DNA from: Neelides folsomi
Taxonomy: Eukaryota > Arthropoda > Collembola > Neelipleona > Neelidae
Assembly: GCA_034687125.1 (NCBI GenBank)
Contig: JAQGBZ010000189.1
Location: forward strand, 57,794-121,793
Direction of reading: 5' to 3'
Length of the DNA: 64,000 nt
The notes under the pieces were generated by a model, which had not been told where the DNA came from, ran no database searches, and was given only the letters and a program-made list of their open reading frames with translations. Below, piece after piece: positions 38,627-52,600 of this stretch (position 1 is its first letter; the number at the start of each line of letters is the position of its first letter). A program made the position numbers and the translations under genes.

Positions 38627-41544
38627 GTAAGATCTTTAAGTTGGTTAGGAATCGGATCAATTTCGCATTCCTTCAGTCCCTTTCAAATTTGTATATCCAG
38701 TTGCAAATCACTGACAAGACAATGCTGCAACAATGAATGGCGGCGAAGACAGGCATTATAATGAGGCCACATTCCCTTTCATTACGCAATCTTACAATAA
38801 GTACTTGACAACTCTTCACTTATTTCCATCCATTGTGGCATACAAAGAAATATGCAAAGTTCATAAGAGGTCTAATGACTGAAGACTTCATCGTTTAATT
38901 AACAACAATTCTCAATCCTCAATATAAGCATTTAATATCTTCTTTTATTATATTTACTCATCATTTACAGCTCCATTTAACCTTTTGAGAATGTATCAAA
39001 AGGTTTGATTTGTCCATTCAATATTGAATGAATTGAGTGTGATGATACAATAAAAATTTGTTCTCATACCAGAAGTGTTTGAATTCAATTTGTGGGGAAT
39101 GGAATCAACACGGATGAATAAAAGTACCTGTCAAAAAGGGCGGGAGATGAAAAAATCGGGAGATCAGTGACTCATGAATAGGGAGATTCGTAAAGGGTCG
39201 CGTCAGGGTGAGGTGAAACATCAAATAAATGACAATGAGGAGCCCAAATTCATTTTCCCATAACCATGAAAGGCATCTGTTTGTGGAACTGTAACCAGCT
39301 TCAAGGTGCCACGACCACACAAATACAGCTGTGAAAATACCACCACCACGTTCGTTCCGAAAATATCGATTCCATTTTACTTTTCATTAGTGGAGAGATC
39401 TCTCTCTCGAAAGAGCCTTTCGTTTGATGATGATGGGAACCCCTTTTAATACCTCAAATGGAGGGATCCCTCCGAAGGAAAAGAAATCGACCCGGAAAAT
39501 TACTAAACTAGAACTCCCCAAAAACGTCCAACGACTTCCTCTTATAATGCAAAACCCTTGTGTGCTCCTTCCAACCCATTTTCTCATTTCCGTCCTCTCC
39601 TTTTATTTTCTCTAAAGAACCTCCACTAACTCCTTCGGCTCTCCTAACCCTTATCGAAGGCGGGAAGGCCGAAGAAAACAAATTGATTTAATAGGATTCT
39701 CTCTAATAGACGTTCCCCTTAAATTATATAATCTCATTTAATCACTTCCCTTTCTATTATCAAAACCTCATTAACCAAAGGAATGAATTTATGTGCTACA
39801 TACAAGGCCGAAGATAATTATTTAGTTTTTCTCACATAGGCATTTCACAAAGTAAATTGTAATTGTAAATTCGCTTGGTTTTTATTAATGAAATGAGGTA
39901 TGACCGCTAAAACTCTTTTAATGTCATAAATATCCATATTGGCATTGGCCGACTACCGAAGTACAAAATATAACAAATACTTAATAGAAACGTCAGTTAT
40001 TAAATAGTTTAATGTTAAATTATCAACAGTTTACATAATTCATAGTGTTTATAATTTAAGCGAATGTAAATTTAGTTAATATCGTAGTACAATATTGTGA
40101 ATATTTCTTGGAATTTATCTGTTCCATCGCATCATGGACATATCTAATCGGCAGCTATTCAAACACCGTTTGTTTGTATATGCCACAAACACAATGGTGA
40201 AGGTGATATATAGTCCAATATTTTTATCTCATTGCCATTGTTGAGGTAGAGGTTGGGCCCGGGCGTATTGAGCAGAGAAATTGGGCCGAAGAGATGCATC
40301 AAATATATTATGTGTAGAGGTAAAATAGTAAAAGTGTTGTCAGAAAGGATTGATCATCCAAGCTCCCCACACGAATGAACAAAAGGGCAGATTTTCATTG
40401 AGGGCCCCGTGGGATTACATTTCATTAAATTATGCCTCAAGTACCTCGATTGACACTGTCGTTAAAAATTATCGCAATCCCTTCCCCTTTCAAATCTAAT
40501 TCGTTTCATTGGGGGCTCTGCAAAATGAAGCCCAGAAACTAACAGTCAGATTAGGTAAACAGTAGGGGAACGGAAATAATTATTATAAAATACTTCAATG
40601 AAGGCGCAAAGGGTTTAAGAAAGAATAAGTTAACACAATAACACATTATTAACCATTGAGCTAGGGATATAAATATTTAAGCCCTTTGTAGATACACACA
40701 CGAGGAGTTGGTTAAAGGTCATAAAAAGAATAAAGCGAAATTCCACAACTTCTTTCTAATTGATGAAGCTCATGGACCCTTTTCCTTCTAACTTTGGTAC
40801 ATAAAAATATTTGTTGAGAGTTGGAAGAAGTTTACAGAAAATCAATTGAAAGTTTGGGTCGTAAGCTGCTTAAATTGCCGTGTCTATTTTAATAGGAATT
40901 TCTTATGAAATATTTGAGAATTTTATGCAACAAATTACGCAAGGAATTATTACAATGAATCCCAACTTAGAATATTAATTAATAATTCGTAGTAAAGTAC
41001 ATGGTGTTGTATAGGACTGGGAAAAGGAAGGGTTCGTCGAGAGCGACTATATAATAATAATATTACGCTCCTTCGTCCCCCATCCAGGTTTGAGGAATTG
41101 AAAGTACTAGAAGATTAGAAGCTATAAAAGTGGGAAGGAAGGCAGGGACTCTCAGATTTCACTTTGAGATTCGAGTCTCGCTCACTCGGTTCACTCGTCT
41201 GAAACTTTTCACATGTTCAGCCTCCTCGCGTATTCCGCCGTGTTCCATCCTGCGAGCGCTGGCTTTTATTTTCACAGATTTTCAACTGGGGGGATTTCTG
41301 CAATCTCTTCCGACTCTCTCGAGTAATAAGGAGACCATATACAGTCCATACACATAATACCTAACATATACCAATATAACTACGTTCTATATGAAGAATG
41401 CTGAAGAGAATACCTTAGTAGTTATATTGAATATGAGCTTTGTATACTTATATACACTTCTCATGGACCCTCCCTTTCCGTCCTCCCATCTTCCAAATCT
41501 CTACCTTCAAAACAAGCACCTAATCCGAAACCGATGACAAGGAA

Positions 41545-41561
41545 AGAGAGAGAGAGAGAGA
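41545..41561. repeat. (AG)8 microsatellite
   Basis: Uninterrupted AG run in a purine-rich local context. Confidence 0.95.
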
Positions 41562-44500
41562 TCCAACCGAAATCTATCTTGTCGTATCTCGAGGACTTAA
41601 GCCTCTCCCTTCAAAATGGACCATCATCATCTTGACGGGATCTTATGAGGCGGCTTCTCAAAGAAATCCCCTTTTCATCAACCAATCCAACCAGAATTAC
41701 TCCTTTCCGAGAAATTCCAAATTAATTGAACATTTATGTTTCTATCCCCTTTCTCCTCAGCCCATTGTGAGGAAAAGTTCAATTTCCCCTCAGCAAATCC
41801 AATGTAATAAGGAGTCATTCCTCAATAGAATATTCCACATGTCCTCGTTAAATGTCATTAATGAGGAATTTTTAAGGAGAAAAATCAAATCCTCTTTGCC
41901 ACCATCTCCCAATTGTGCTCTAAAAAGTGGCGGAGTAATATGCACATTAGCCATATAATTGAGTTCAAAGAAAAATAAAATGAATGGGAAAGGGTTTATA
42001 AAAGGATTTGCGAATGTCATGAACACATTGTATAACATGGTAAATAATATGGTCATGAATCATAGAGGATTTCCAAGCCTTGGCTGACCTACTACACTTT
42101 ACGTCCATACAATTCCATTATTATGATTCTCATAACAAACATAATACTCCACTTGAGCATTCAAATGCACTTTCCATTTTTGTAAACAAACGAACAGCTT
42201 ATCATTGTGATGATGATAAAGCCATAATAATTAAATTATATTGGACAATAAAGACCGAGTGAAAGATGAACGGAGAAAATAAAGAAATCAACGTGGATTC
42301 AAATCTCTTTGAGACGTTTTCATACAATCTGACGTGGTTGCGTAAGAGTGAGGTCTGGGCGGAGAGAATAATAGAAAGGTGAGCGTAATAAAAGGGAAAC
42401 TGGTTTCCCTTGTGTCGAGTCAACAAAAAGATGGATACACTTTATTTTCGAGTCAATTTTAAGAATGAATGAGGGAATGTGCGAGTGGTTATAGTTTATA
42501 GCCTGTATTGAGCCCGAACCTCCTCGGCGGAGCCTTGGAATGAATGGAAGAGGGAGAAAAGGGGAATTCAATTCGACACCACGGAAGAATGAATGAGTGA
42601 CAAGGAAGAAAGAAAGGTGGGCTGCTCCACCAAAGACCACGACAACCTCGGCCGGAGAGACAAATGCAGAGGGCGAGTTTGAAGGAAGAGGAATTGGAGC
42701 TCCTTGAAGGAATCCTTCAGGTAGAGTCAGCGGGACTTCTCGTGTCCCCATCACATCATACAAAATCCTATCCAAGACATGATACAAAGGGTCGACTCCT
42801 TCCGCTTCATCCCCGCCCTACCGGCCAGGAAGATTCAGTTTTGGGACAAAATGCAGAAGGCTTTTGTGCCGCTTCTCCTCATTCAGAAATCTCACCTTAC
42901 ACGCTCATTTATGAATGAACGGCCCTTCGCCCTCGTAAAGGAATCCTTCAAGAAACGGGACATTACCAGTATTACACAAATCTTACATAGGCCCTTCATT
43001 TTCGGGGTGGCCGGCCCTTAAACCTTAAAAAGTTACGACCATCATACGATGATTTCAATCCCACATCACTGCTAAAAATAACACTTCTTCACTCACAAAT
43101 TTACTGCTTCCTCAGAACAGAGATTTACCATTAGCATGAATACACGAGACAAGATAGAGCCCAAACCCCCTTTTTACAATATCATATAGATCTGATAGGG
43201 ATATGGCTTAGACTTATTTTCTTGCATCATTTATACACACATCTTGACGTGTTAGGTAATGGACCATCGCAGTACCTGAGTCATAAATATAAAAAATGGT
43301 GGGAGGGTAATAATGTATTTATGGTTGTGTGGACTCGTATAATTTATCATTGTACGGGAATATAAAGAAATTCAATTCCTATACTAACAATTGACTAATG
43401 GTTTTTTAAAAAGTTCATCCTTATATGAACTGATGTTTTTTGTATAAAAAATTGGAACTGGGTAGGTTTGACAGCGTTGAGCCATTTTGATATTCAATCG
43501 ATTTAAGGATTATTGATGAACTTTTATTTCTGATCTTGTTCAAATTAACCATTCTCCAATATCATGTAGATACCATAATAGAATAAACGGCTGTAATTGT
43601 AGTCTTAATTGGTTCGTGAAATGAACTGTGCATTATGGGAAGAGTGACAATGATGGGTTTGAAAAGAAAGTAAAAGTTAAATTATTAGGGATTAAGATGG
43701 GGCGTCGGATAGGTAACGCGCTTAGAAAGAATTATTTCCCTTTAATCTACTCTTCTTATCTGATTTCGGATATGTATCTCCATTTTTGAACGATGGTCGA
43801 CGAGGGTTGACCCTTTAAAATGAAAACGCTTCCCTGTCATGTACAGAAATAAGGACGTACGACAATAAGTGAAATGAATACTTTGAGTATCCATACAGTA
43901 CATTACTTAAATACTTATCATTGTATTATGTATCATAAGACCATATCCATATTTTGATATATTCGCACTTGTAATGTTCCCTACAAGTTAAATATCATAT
44001 CTGATTACTATGGGCCGTGAGTAGTTTGGTAGGCTACATTAGTTTGACGTCCGTAGCGCATTTGGTCGACTCTTCCACTTACGCCGACCTGTCAATAACT
44101 CTTTCGAAATGGAAGTAGAGGGATTTTGAGATGAAAAGTGGCTTGGTCTCATGGCAGAATGGACGTCTCTCTGATTGTCACCTCGAGAGTTGGGGGAGAT
44201 GGAAACTCCGCCTCTCAGGTGGCTCAAACCAAAGTGTCTCAGCCGCCTCGGCCCAACGGCTCAACAACTACCATCCACACTCGCCGACGAAAGCGAGGAG
44301 GCTAAAAAAGTTTTTCCGGTCCAGGTGTGAAAGGTATGACACTTTTCACGATTAATGATGGTCGGGTCCCCCTTCTGTAGTTGTGTTCGCCTTCCAGCTC
44401 TCTCTCGACTCCTCTCTCCCTAGTAGTAATGTGCTGTTGGATGACTATACCTCCCTAACTAGCTCAACCACCGTCGGACTCCCCAGCTCCCGAGGAATGA

Positions 44501-46388
44501 AAGATGGATGGCGAAGGCCAAAGCGGCCGTCCCTTGCTCCAGGTAGAAAATGTGTCCCAAAAAATAAATATTTCACGAGGAGAATGCAAAGGGAATCACG
44601 GTAGTGGACCCTACAATTTTCCAACCCTATAAAGGAGGAAGGGCGGATGAAGGACTTCGGTCCTATGCCATTATAACACAGGGGCCATTGGGGACGACAT
44701 CCCATTAAAACCGACATGGAAAAAAGGTCGTGCAGCCAAGCAGTCTTGGGAAAAAGAGAAAATTACCCTTTTTGCCAAATCTCTTCCTGGCCACATGCAA
44801 TAAACCTCCGGGAGAGTTTTTCGGGAAGATTTAGGCCCAATTCATTACATGGACAGACATGGATATTTACAATCCTCGCTGTTCCTCCAATTCGAAAATT
44901 CCTCTGTGACTCTCCTATGCCATCGACTATAATATATAAATATTGTACGAGTATATAAGACCCAACCTCGATTCCAATGTTACTAGATATAAAAAGTCCT
45001 CATCTACCGCAATTGTAGGTATAAAAGTAAGTATGTATTTATATAAAATAATGCATGTGCTATATGGAACGTACGTAATATGTATACAGTACATATGAGA
45101 AGTTATTAAAGAATCCGCATTTCTCACTCGAAGCAGGACTGAGATTTTAATGGGAGAAAACGAATAGAAGCCGGACATAGTGAGCCGAATGGGAATATCT
45201 CGCAAAAATAAATACGGAACCCTCGCCCTCGTCCCCTTACATTACGCTGGAAGGGAGAGACGAGGACGAGAGTTGAAAATTGAATTCTTGGAAGTAGAAA
45301 TCTCGAGTTTGAGCAAGATACGACGACACATCCATAATTCAAGAATTTTCAGGCAATTACACAACCAAACCCTCGAAAAACTCCTTCTACCCACCATTGA
45401 AGAAAAAATTAAACCACAGGATCCATATCGTCAATCTTGCTCACTTCCAAAGCATAAAAATTGGCCACTTAAAATTCCCTCATAATTTAAAAATAATTTA
45501 TACTTAGCATTTTAAGATTCCATTAAACATTTTAAACACAATGTAATTTAATACATAGAAATTGTTAATACTTAAGAATTGTTAGTTATGTTCAGATATA
45601 AAATAGCTGATGAAGAAAATGTAGAAGCTCATTTCATTTGACGCTGACAGTAGGAGCAGTGAACACATAGCCAAAGGTGAAGGCGAGTTGAGTAAACGAA
45701 TAGTTAAACGAATAACGGAGTGGAAACCCCCCAAAATAAAGAATATGAAAAGACAAAATGCCCGGATACATCTAATGTAAACGGTCTGCGGAGAATAATA
45801 GTCGAGCTGTTCGGGTTTTCCCCTTCTTTACCAATAGGGACCAAAGGCGTTCATCCGTCAATTGTGAATTGTTGGCTATTTGCTAAGGCACTTTTTCCGC
45901 ACCATTCTCCATTTGATCTGAGCAAATAACTCATTTAATATTAATTCCTTATTTCCTCTCTTGAGCTAAGAACTTCCTTCGTTTACATATCCCTATAAAC
46001 TCTAGTATTTATCTGCTAAACTGACTGAATGGCCAAAAATCTCTCAATTTTTTAAAACAACTGATGATAAATAATAAATTCAACTCTCTTAACGTCCATT
46101 TGAGAATTTATTAAATTCCACCATGTGGGTAAGCATTTTCCAAAAGTGGTGAGAAAACAGTTAATCATGATTAAGAGTGTATTTGCGTTTCTCCTTGTCT
46201 CGGCCTGAGAGGTTTCTGAGAAATGGGGTTCAATGTAAGTGGGAGTTCATTAGGAAGGGTTTATGCATTAAGAAGAGGACGAGGGCTGGATGGAAGTAAT
46301 GATTAATGATAATGAGGATTTGAGGACAGATCCCTAATCTTTGTTTTTAATTTATCAAGGTAGAGAACGAGGGAGAGAATAATTACAG

Positions 46389-46480
46389 ATGACACATGTC
46401 ACGATGAGGAGCTCCGAGGACCCGGACCCTATACGCCTAATACAACTCTCACCAATGGGGGGTACGCGGACCCCCTACAG
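46389..46480 (+). CDS. Candidate internal exon, about 30 codons, unrecognised
   Basis: The interval follows an AATTACAG acceptor-like site and ends at CTACAG/GTGAGT, a near-consensus donor. With one base supplied by an upstream exon it reads DTCHDEELRGPGPYTPNT and continues to NGGYADPLQ with no stop. Codon third positions are rich in G and C, unlike the AT-rich flanks. The Pro/Gly/Thr/Asn composition suggests a flexible region such as a cytoplasmic tail, but I recognise no family. The frame also stays open across the proposed intron and stops at a TGA at 46559-46561 if unspliced, so splicing is not forced. It pairs in phase with the next candidate. Confidence 0.25.
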
Positions 46481-46547
46481 GTGAGTAATATTAAAAGTAC
46501 GGTGACAGGGGAGGCAGCGAATTCCCTAAATTTTTTCCACAATTCAG

Positions 46548-46628
46548 GGAGCCATTGAAGGCGAGGAAGGAAAATGCTTCCATGTGCGACCCTGGCCAGG
46601 TGGACGGGGCAAAGAGGAGGAAAAATAA
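46548..46628 (+). CDS. Candidate terminal exon joined in phase to the previous one
   Basis: A pyrimidine-rich tract ending CCACAATTCAG is a good acceptor. The frame set by the upstream candidate (phase 0) continues for 26 codons, reading GAIEGEEGKCFHVRPWPGG and a Lys/Glu-rich end, to a TAA at 46626-46628. The intervening intron would be 67 bp with GT and AG ends, short but within the range of invertebrate introns. An alternative donor-like CCAG/GTGG lies inside this stretch. No domain is recognised. The call rests on phase, splice borders and the stop position only. Confidence 0.22.
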   Translation, partial: GAIEGEEGKCFHVRPWPGGRGKEEEK

Positions 46629-49600
46629 ATTTACTCTATACCCTATAATAATTCCTATAATGTATTTTATACTTCAAGCTGAACAAGACTATATTATTTA
46701 CTAACGAGTACAGAAGGGAATCCTATATATTTTATATGTAAATATAAACAATTATGAAAAATGTAACCTATACATACTTAACTATGTATGGTAGTAGGCA
46801 TATGAGATATAAATGTACTTTCTTCGCTTATCAGTGCTCGTTTGACACTGGCACTTTCTAGTTCTCATTACTGAGAGAGACGCGGCCGTGTTTTGGTGAT
46901 GGGCGACAAGGTCTCTCGGCTTTAGCTAGCAGCACCCTGTCCCAATGAGGCCACCCTCATTCATTAGTCATTTAGAATTGTACAATGGCGGGCCCTTCAC
47001 TGTTTCACACCGAAATGAATCAAGGGACGTTGCCTCGGCTGGCACGTTATTAATCTACATGAAAATCACCATGATGAGAAATATATCATTTGGAAAGTTA
47101 AAGAGGAATGAATGGCGGGATTATAATTGCATGACTTCGGCCGCCCCGGAGTTTTCGCACAATGAGGATTGGAATGGAATTCCAATAATAAATATCCTTC
47201 GAAGGTAGACGCCCAAATGAATTTGTAGCATTATTATTATGAAGAGAGAATTCTGACAAAATTCCTCGATCTCATTATGTGAGATGACGGGGTAGTAGTG
47301 TGCTCGGATTAACACTCCAATGATCCGATTCCAAATATTCGGCACTTCTTGAAAAGAGTCGCTCGTCGGGAGGTCGCATTAGCGATTCCTAATCCATCAT
47401 CCGTATCTCCCTTTCAGACCCTCATCTTCTTAGAGACGAGCTCTTATTAAAATTCTTTCCAATGAATTAAATCCACGCACGGATTACTTTATGGCAAAAA
47501 TATTTAAACAAATCAACCCATCCAATATTTTAAATATTTAACATATAATAATAAAAATCTACTATCTATAAAACAGTTCAATTATAATCATCGATTTATT
47601 TTAAATCTGGAGATTATCCGTTTAATGAAGTCGAAGTCAATATCATGATAATGAGGTTTTAGTGTGGTGAGGAGGAGGCCGGAAATCATATTATATTACT
47701 TTATAATGTGGTTCGATGCGAGAGGCGGAGGGAAGACCAAAGGAAAGCCGAAAACCAAGTTGGGGCTTCGCATTATTTGATATGAAATTTTCGATTTGGA
47801 ATTCAGTGGAGGGTGAGAATTCAATTAAAGAGTATCTTGCGATTATCACCCAGCGGGTTGAGCGAACTCCCCTTCTACACCCAACGACGGAAAGGGCAGA
47901 GGAAGGAGCGGAAGGTTGTGGAATAGAAATTCAAGCCCTTCGGCCCATAGGTGAATAGAATGATGATAAGAACAGTGAGGACCCAATGTGCCTCAAGGGA
48001 TCCCAACTCTCCTGCCCTCCCACTTTATTTTTAAAATCGCGTCCTCAAATCTCCGAGAAATGGAAGAAATTTAAAACGGGCGCACCCTCGACGCCCGCTC
48101 TCCGTACCCGCCTGATACAATCTCAAAAATTGTCTCATCTGGCAATTTTTCCCCGCGTCCCGTCCCCTACGACTTCAAATGCGATAAGTTTAAAGTCACG
48201 TTTGGGTAATGGGGCGAGAGGACAGAGGACATAAGTTAGAATTCATGACTCCACATTACACCCAACATTTTATTTCGATAAGTAGTCTATTCTGGGCCAT
48301 ATAGGAGGAATTCTATTTAACTCCAGCGTCGGACAAAGGAAAGGGCAGCCTCATATTCCCCTGGTTTTAATATTATACGTGAAATATATGATGGGAGTCT
48401 TGAGGATGTTTGGAGGATCGATTCCTCCTTCTTCCTTCGCCCCTCTCCATCAATTCACTTTTCATTTGATCCAACGGGCACGTCCATCCTTTATTCCCGC
48501 AACCACTGAGACAGATTCCCTCATTCCCTCAACCTGCCAAAAAACTTACCCGGGCAGACTGGAAAGTACTTCCACCCTCCTGCCCCTCCCGACAGTTATA
48601 AATTAGCTCTCCGGGACGAATTCAAATAAATTCACCCAACAGACCGCCACAGTTCCGAACAAGATTCTTTATTCCTACTTACATGCAATTCAACCATTGT
48701 ACCTCAAAAAACTCGATCCTTATGGCGAGGAAGAAGAAACAGCAAAACGAACAATTTCCCTCAAGTGTGCCAAGCCTTCAATTATTCTTCCACTTTCATT
48801 CATTCACCCTCCAGACTTCATAACAATTAATGAACATATAGAAAAGGAATAATAGAATTAGCAAAGACTTCCATCAAAGAATCAATTGTCTCCTTTCTCC
48901 TCATTGAAGAAGAAAAAGGAAGGGGTTCGTTCATTATGATGCATTTTAATAATTATGCTCCTCTCATCCATATACTTCAGCCCTAAACTCTGGAATAAAT
49001 TATGGATCTCAATGTGAGAGTAGTCATTTTCCCTCAGCGTTTTAAGTGGAGTAGTAGGAACAATCAATCTTTGAAGCCCACTTGCTTTTCGGTTTTAAGT
49101 ATCCCATTTGTTGGGAACAAAGGGACGAGCGGAATGAGGTGAACATCTCACGAGTCCCCTAGTGCCCTGCTAAGATCCCAAAGATCAGCGAAGGTTTAGG
49201 GCCTAAAAGAAATAAGGAAGATTAATGATAGGCAAAGGTGGTCTTTGTTTTAGGGAACTCAGACTCCTCATCCCATACAACACCTGATTGGTTCAGACTG
49301 CTAATCATAAAGGCGTGACTTTCTCCGTTTTTTCGAGGAAAATCCGAACTTGCCCTGACCGTCTTGCGCTTTGGAGAACAAAGTGGGAACTCATAAAGAG
49401 GACGAAGACTCCCGCATTCCCTCCTCCTCTCACATCATCCAAAGGAGAAACAAATCCCGACTGATGCCTGCTGTTATTAATCACATTTTCATGTTTACTC
49501 CTCATCACTTCTCCCTATAGACTTGATCATAATTCACATTCGGATCCACCCTCTTTCCAATCTAACCCTTTAATACTCCAAGCTATAAAAATTCCATTGG

Positions 49601-52600
49601 CTTTCCACCCTTGCCTTCCTGAAATTCTATTGAACTTGAACGAGTGTGGCCTTTTAAAATATCCTTAACTTAAAGGGCTGAGCTTTAGAGGAAAGTCATA
49701 TCATAAATTATTTAAGTAGTCAAATATATAAATACAAGCACATGGAGTTAATGTATGGGAACTTTCTCCTATTGTTTCACTAAAGTGATAGATAACAAGT
49801 TGAAGTTTTATTGGGCCGACAGAAAGGAGAGGAAAGCTGCAGGAGGGCATGAAAAGAAAAGTAGCGAATGTGGGAGTTATATGGAAATGCAGGGAGGGTT
49901 CGAAGAGACTCCTTGAGGAAAAACACGCCGATTGCGCAAACTAGTAAGATTGAATCCGCCGAGAACTGCGCACTTGGCTCCTATGCTCCATAAGAGATGG
50001 AACTGGATATATAACGAACCAGGGGGACAAGCATAGAAAATAACGTCTTATAATTTTATATAAAAGGGTATGGGTCTCAACAGCGGCAGTCCGAGGACTT
50101 TATATGCTTCATGTTCGAGGGCCCTCGTATAAGAACATGAGGTTTTGTATAATATCGAATTCCGATACCAATCATCTTCACGTACCACGCTGTGTCTAAA
50201 ACCGTGATTTTGTAATGATTTCGAACTCCAACAGCTCCGTCTCGCTACCTTATAGAGGACGATATTATAAATAAATTGAGACCATTGAGATGTGCTTCAA
50301 TAGCTCAGGATCTCATTTGCATTTGAGAATGAATTTATTTCCTTTATCGATAGCCTAATATGCTTGTAAATAGCTGCCACCACACACGCATCCGGACAAA
50401 TATGCCTACTTTAATATTCGGGTCCTGAGGATGGAAGAAGACGAGGTAAGATGAGGACAGAGGCTTTATGGTAATTGCATCACTTTTCGTCAGACAATTC
50501 ATCAAGATGGTCGTGGTGGTTCGTCTCATACATTCGACCCACGTCCCGCAGGCTACCTCCTTCTCCGATGCAAATGAGATTTTACAAATTAAATAGAAGA
50601 AGTCGTGGGTAATATTTAAAAGTCTCGCTCCACACTCTTGCCGAGTCACTTGATGGATGGGGAGCAAAGCCCACTTTCCCACCATCCACTCCATCTCAAT
50701 ACATTTTGGACGGTGTGTGTGGACGGGAGTATAATTTATAAACACTTGGATCGAGGGACTGATGAATGAACCTACATTTCCTCCTCGGAATGATTCCCAG
50801 TTCCTTCAAGAGCCTGATTGTTTCCGTGTTAGGAAGCGATTTCCAATTAATTACGGGAAAGGACTCGGTTTAATTCCATGCGTGAAGGAAGGGCTGAGGA
50901 GGGGAGTAGGAAGGGACGACTCTCTCTACATAACAAATGGGCGACACGCGTTAATTTGAGAACAATGGAGAAGGAGCCGGCCAGCCTTAATGTACGAGGA
51001 GAACCGGCGAGGGCGACATACGCCCCAATGCATTACTCAAGGATCCATCATTAGCTTCCTTCGACATCCGCTAATGTGAGTAGAGGGCAATTCATTATAT
51101 TTACTGCCCAACCTATTCCAGGGCCCCATGTGAAATCCAGCCCTAAACGAGAGAGACCACCAGTCGAGGACCGGCTTAATCGACTCCCACTGCCAAATCA
51201 TTACCCGAGAAATCAGACGGGCCATTTACTCCTCCGATTCTCTCATTAGCTGACCAGATCACGACCAGTTCCCCCATTTCCTCAACTGCTCCCATGGCTT
51301 AAGCCCATTACCCGGATCTTCTCACAATGGATTCTATTATCTCGAGATTATCCCCAAATCCAATATCTTCTATCAAAACTTTTAACAATCCCCCTGCTTG
51401 CAAATTGATTCCGCACACTCATCCAAATCCATTATTTCACTCAACTTAAACTTGTGCTCTTGTGAACTTTAGTGCGTAGCAGCCTGACAGTCAATAATAT
51501 ATGAATCATGAATTCTAAAATAAAAGATGCTTAGCTTTCCATTGTTTAATCTGTTACATTAAACAAAGCTCGCCTTTAAGCGTAAATAAATCAATTCCCT
51601 TTAAAATATCCTAATTTGTCAAACAGTATTATATTGGTATGCAACTTTATATATCTATATACTTTTGTGTTTTTTTAATTTATTTCATATGACTTTATGG
51701 TTATAGGTAAGTAATCGAAATTAAAGATCAAGATTCCAAATGAAAAAAGTTTTTGGTAGTGCGAGTAAAAAGAGCAAAAAGAAACGAAAGAAGATGCAGA
51801 TGCTTATAGATTTGTAAGAAGTGAAAAGTGAAAAGTGAATTCAATGTTCTTTCCGACCTCTCTCGTGTGTTCGTAGAACAAGTTGTAGAGAAACGGTTGA
51901 ATTCTCAAGCTTCCCAACGAACAACATCAACTCTTTTCAATACAAACCCCCCTCCAGTGCCATCTGAGAACGTTCCTTTCACATCCCAAGCCACTACGGC
52001 TCAAATTCACAAGGGGGCGAAAACGTTCCACTCGGAACTCTACACATTTCTTATTTAGCCCATGCCATAAAGCAAACTTTCTTCATTCACCTCGCTCCCT
52101 TCCTTGTGAATTTTTCAACAAGAGTTTAAAAGAATGCTCAATTCCTTCATCAAATTATCACATTTTGACATATGAAAATTCCAAAAACACGCAATACAAT
52201 CTCTGAGGTTCTTACTCTCTCCACTAAAAATTCTAAAATGAACTATTTCTCAACTTTATGTACATACAGGGTATTTTTTTAATACAAGAGTAAGTCTTAT
52301 TTTTTCAATGCAATGCTTTATCATTCAGGATAGACCACAAAAAATAAGCAACATAAAAAGATAAATGTAAATACCTAAAAGTACAATATTTGAGAGCAAT
52401 GGTAGCAAACGATTGTTTTTCATTAATTGAAAAAATGGTGATGAAAAGGGGATATCACATTAGAATAAGTTCCAATTAAACAGTCAACTAAATGAGGAAG
52501 TGCGGTCTAAACGAATCGTTTGATTAAAACTTAGAAAGTAATACACAAAGCATTGAGCCCATTGTGAGCTAGGAACACGAAACCCGGTAAAGTGAGCCTT

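Larger units (their letters stand above)
28240..46388. other. Long stretch without a supportable gene
   Basis: AT-rich DNA dominates at about 28400-28560, 30770-31030, 31540-31850, 35400-35830, 36600-37140, 39700-40120, 40560-41080, 43020-44040 and 45480-46340. GC-richer islands near 31260-31500, 37430-37900, 42500-43020 and 44040-44720 are open in several frames on both strands, so no single frame can be chosen. Examples are a 152-codon minus frame at 37351-37809, an ATG-initiated minus frame at 37692-37901 and a 155-codon minus frame at 42320-42787 opposing two plus frames. None contains a domain I recognise. Simple repeats in this stretch are listed separately. Confidence 0.5.

Noticed and set aside
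48395-48435. tRNA-like T arm (GGAGG, loop ATCGATT, CCTCC)
   Set aside because: No A box lies at the right distance upstream, and no 7-bp acceptor stem pairs with the downstream TTCTTCC.
52265-52285. TA followed by CAGGGTATTT, a possible Tc1/mariner end
   Set aside because: Only six bases match the CAGGGT start, and there is no inverted partner nearby.
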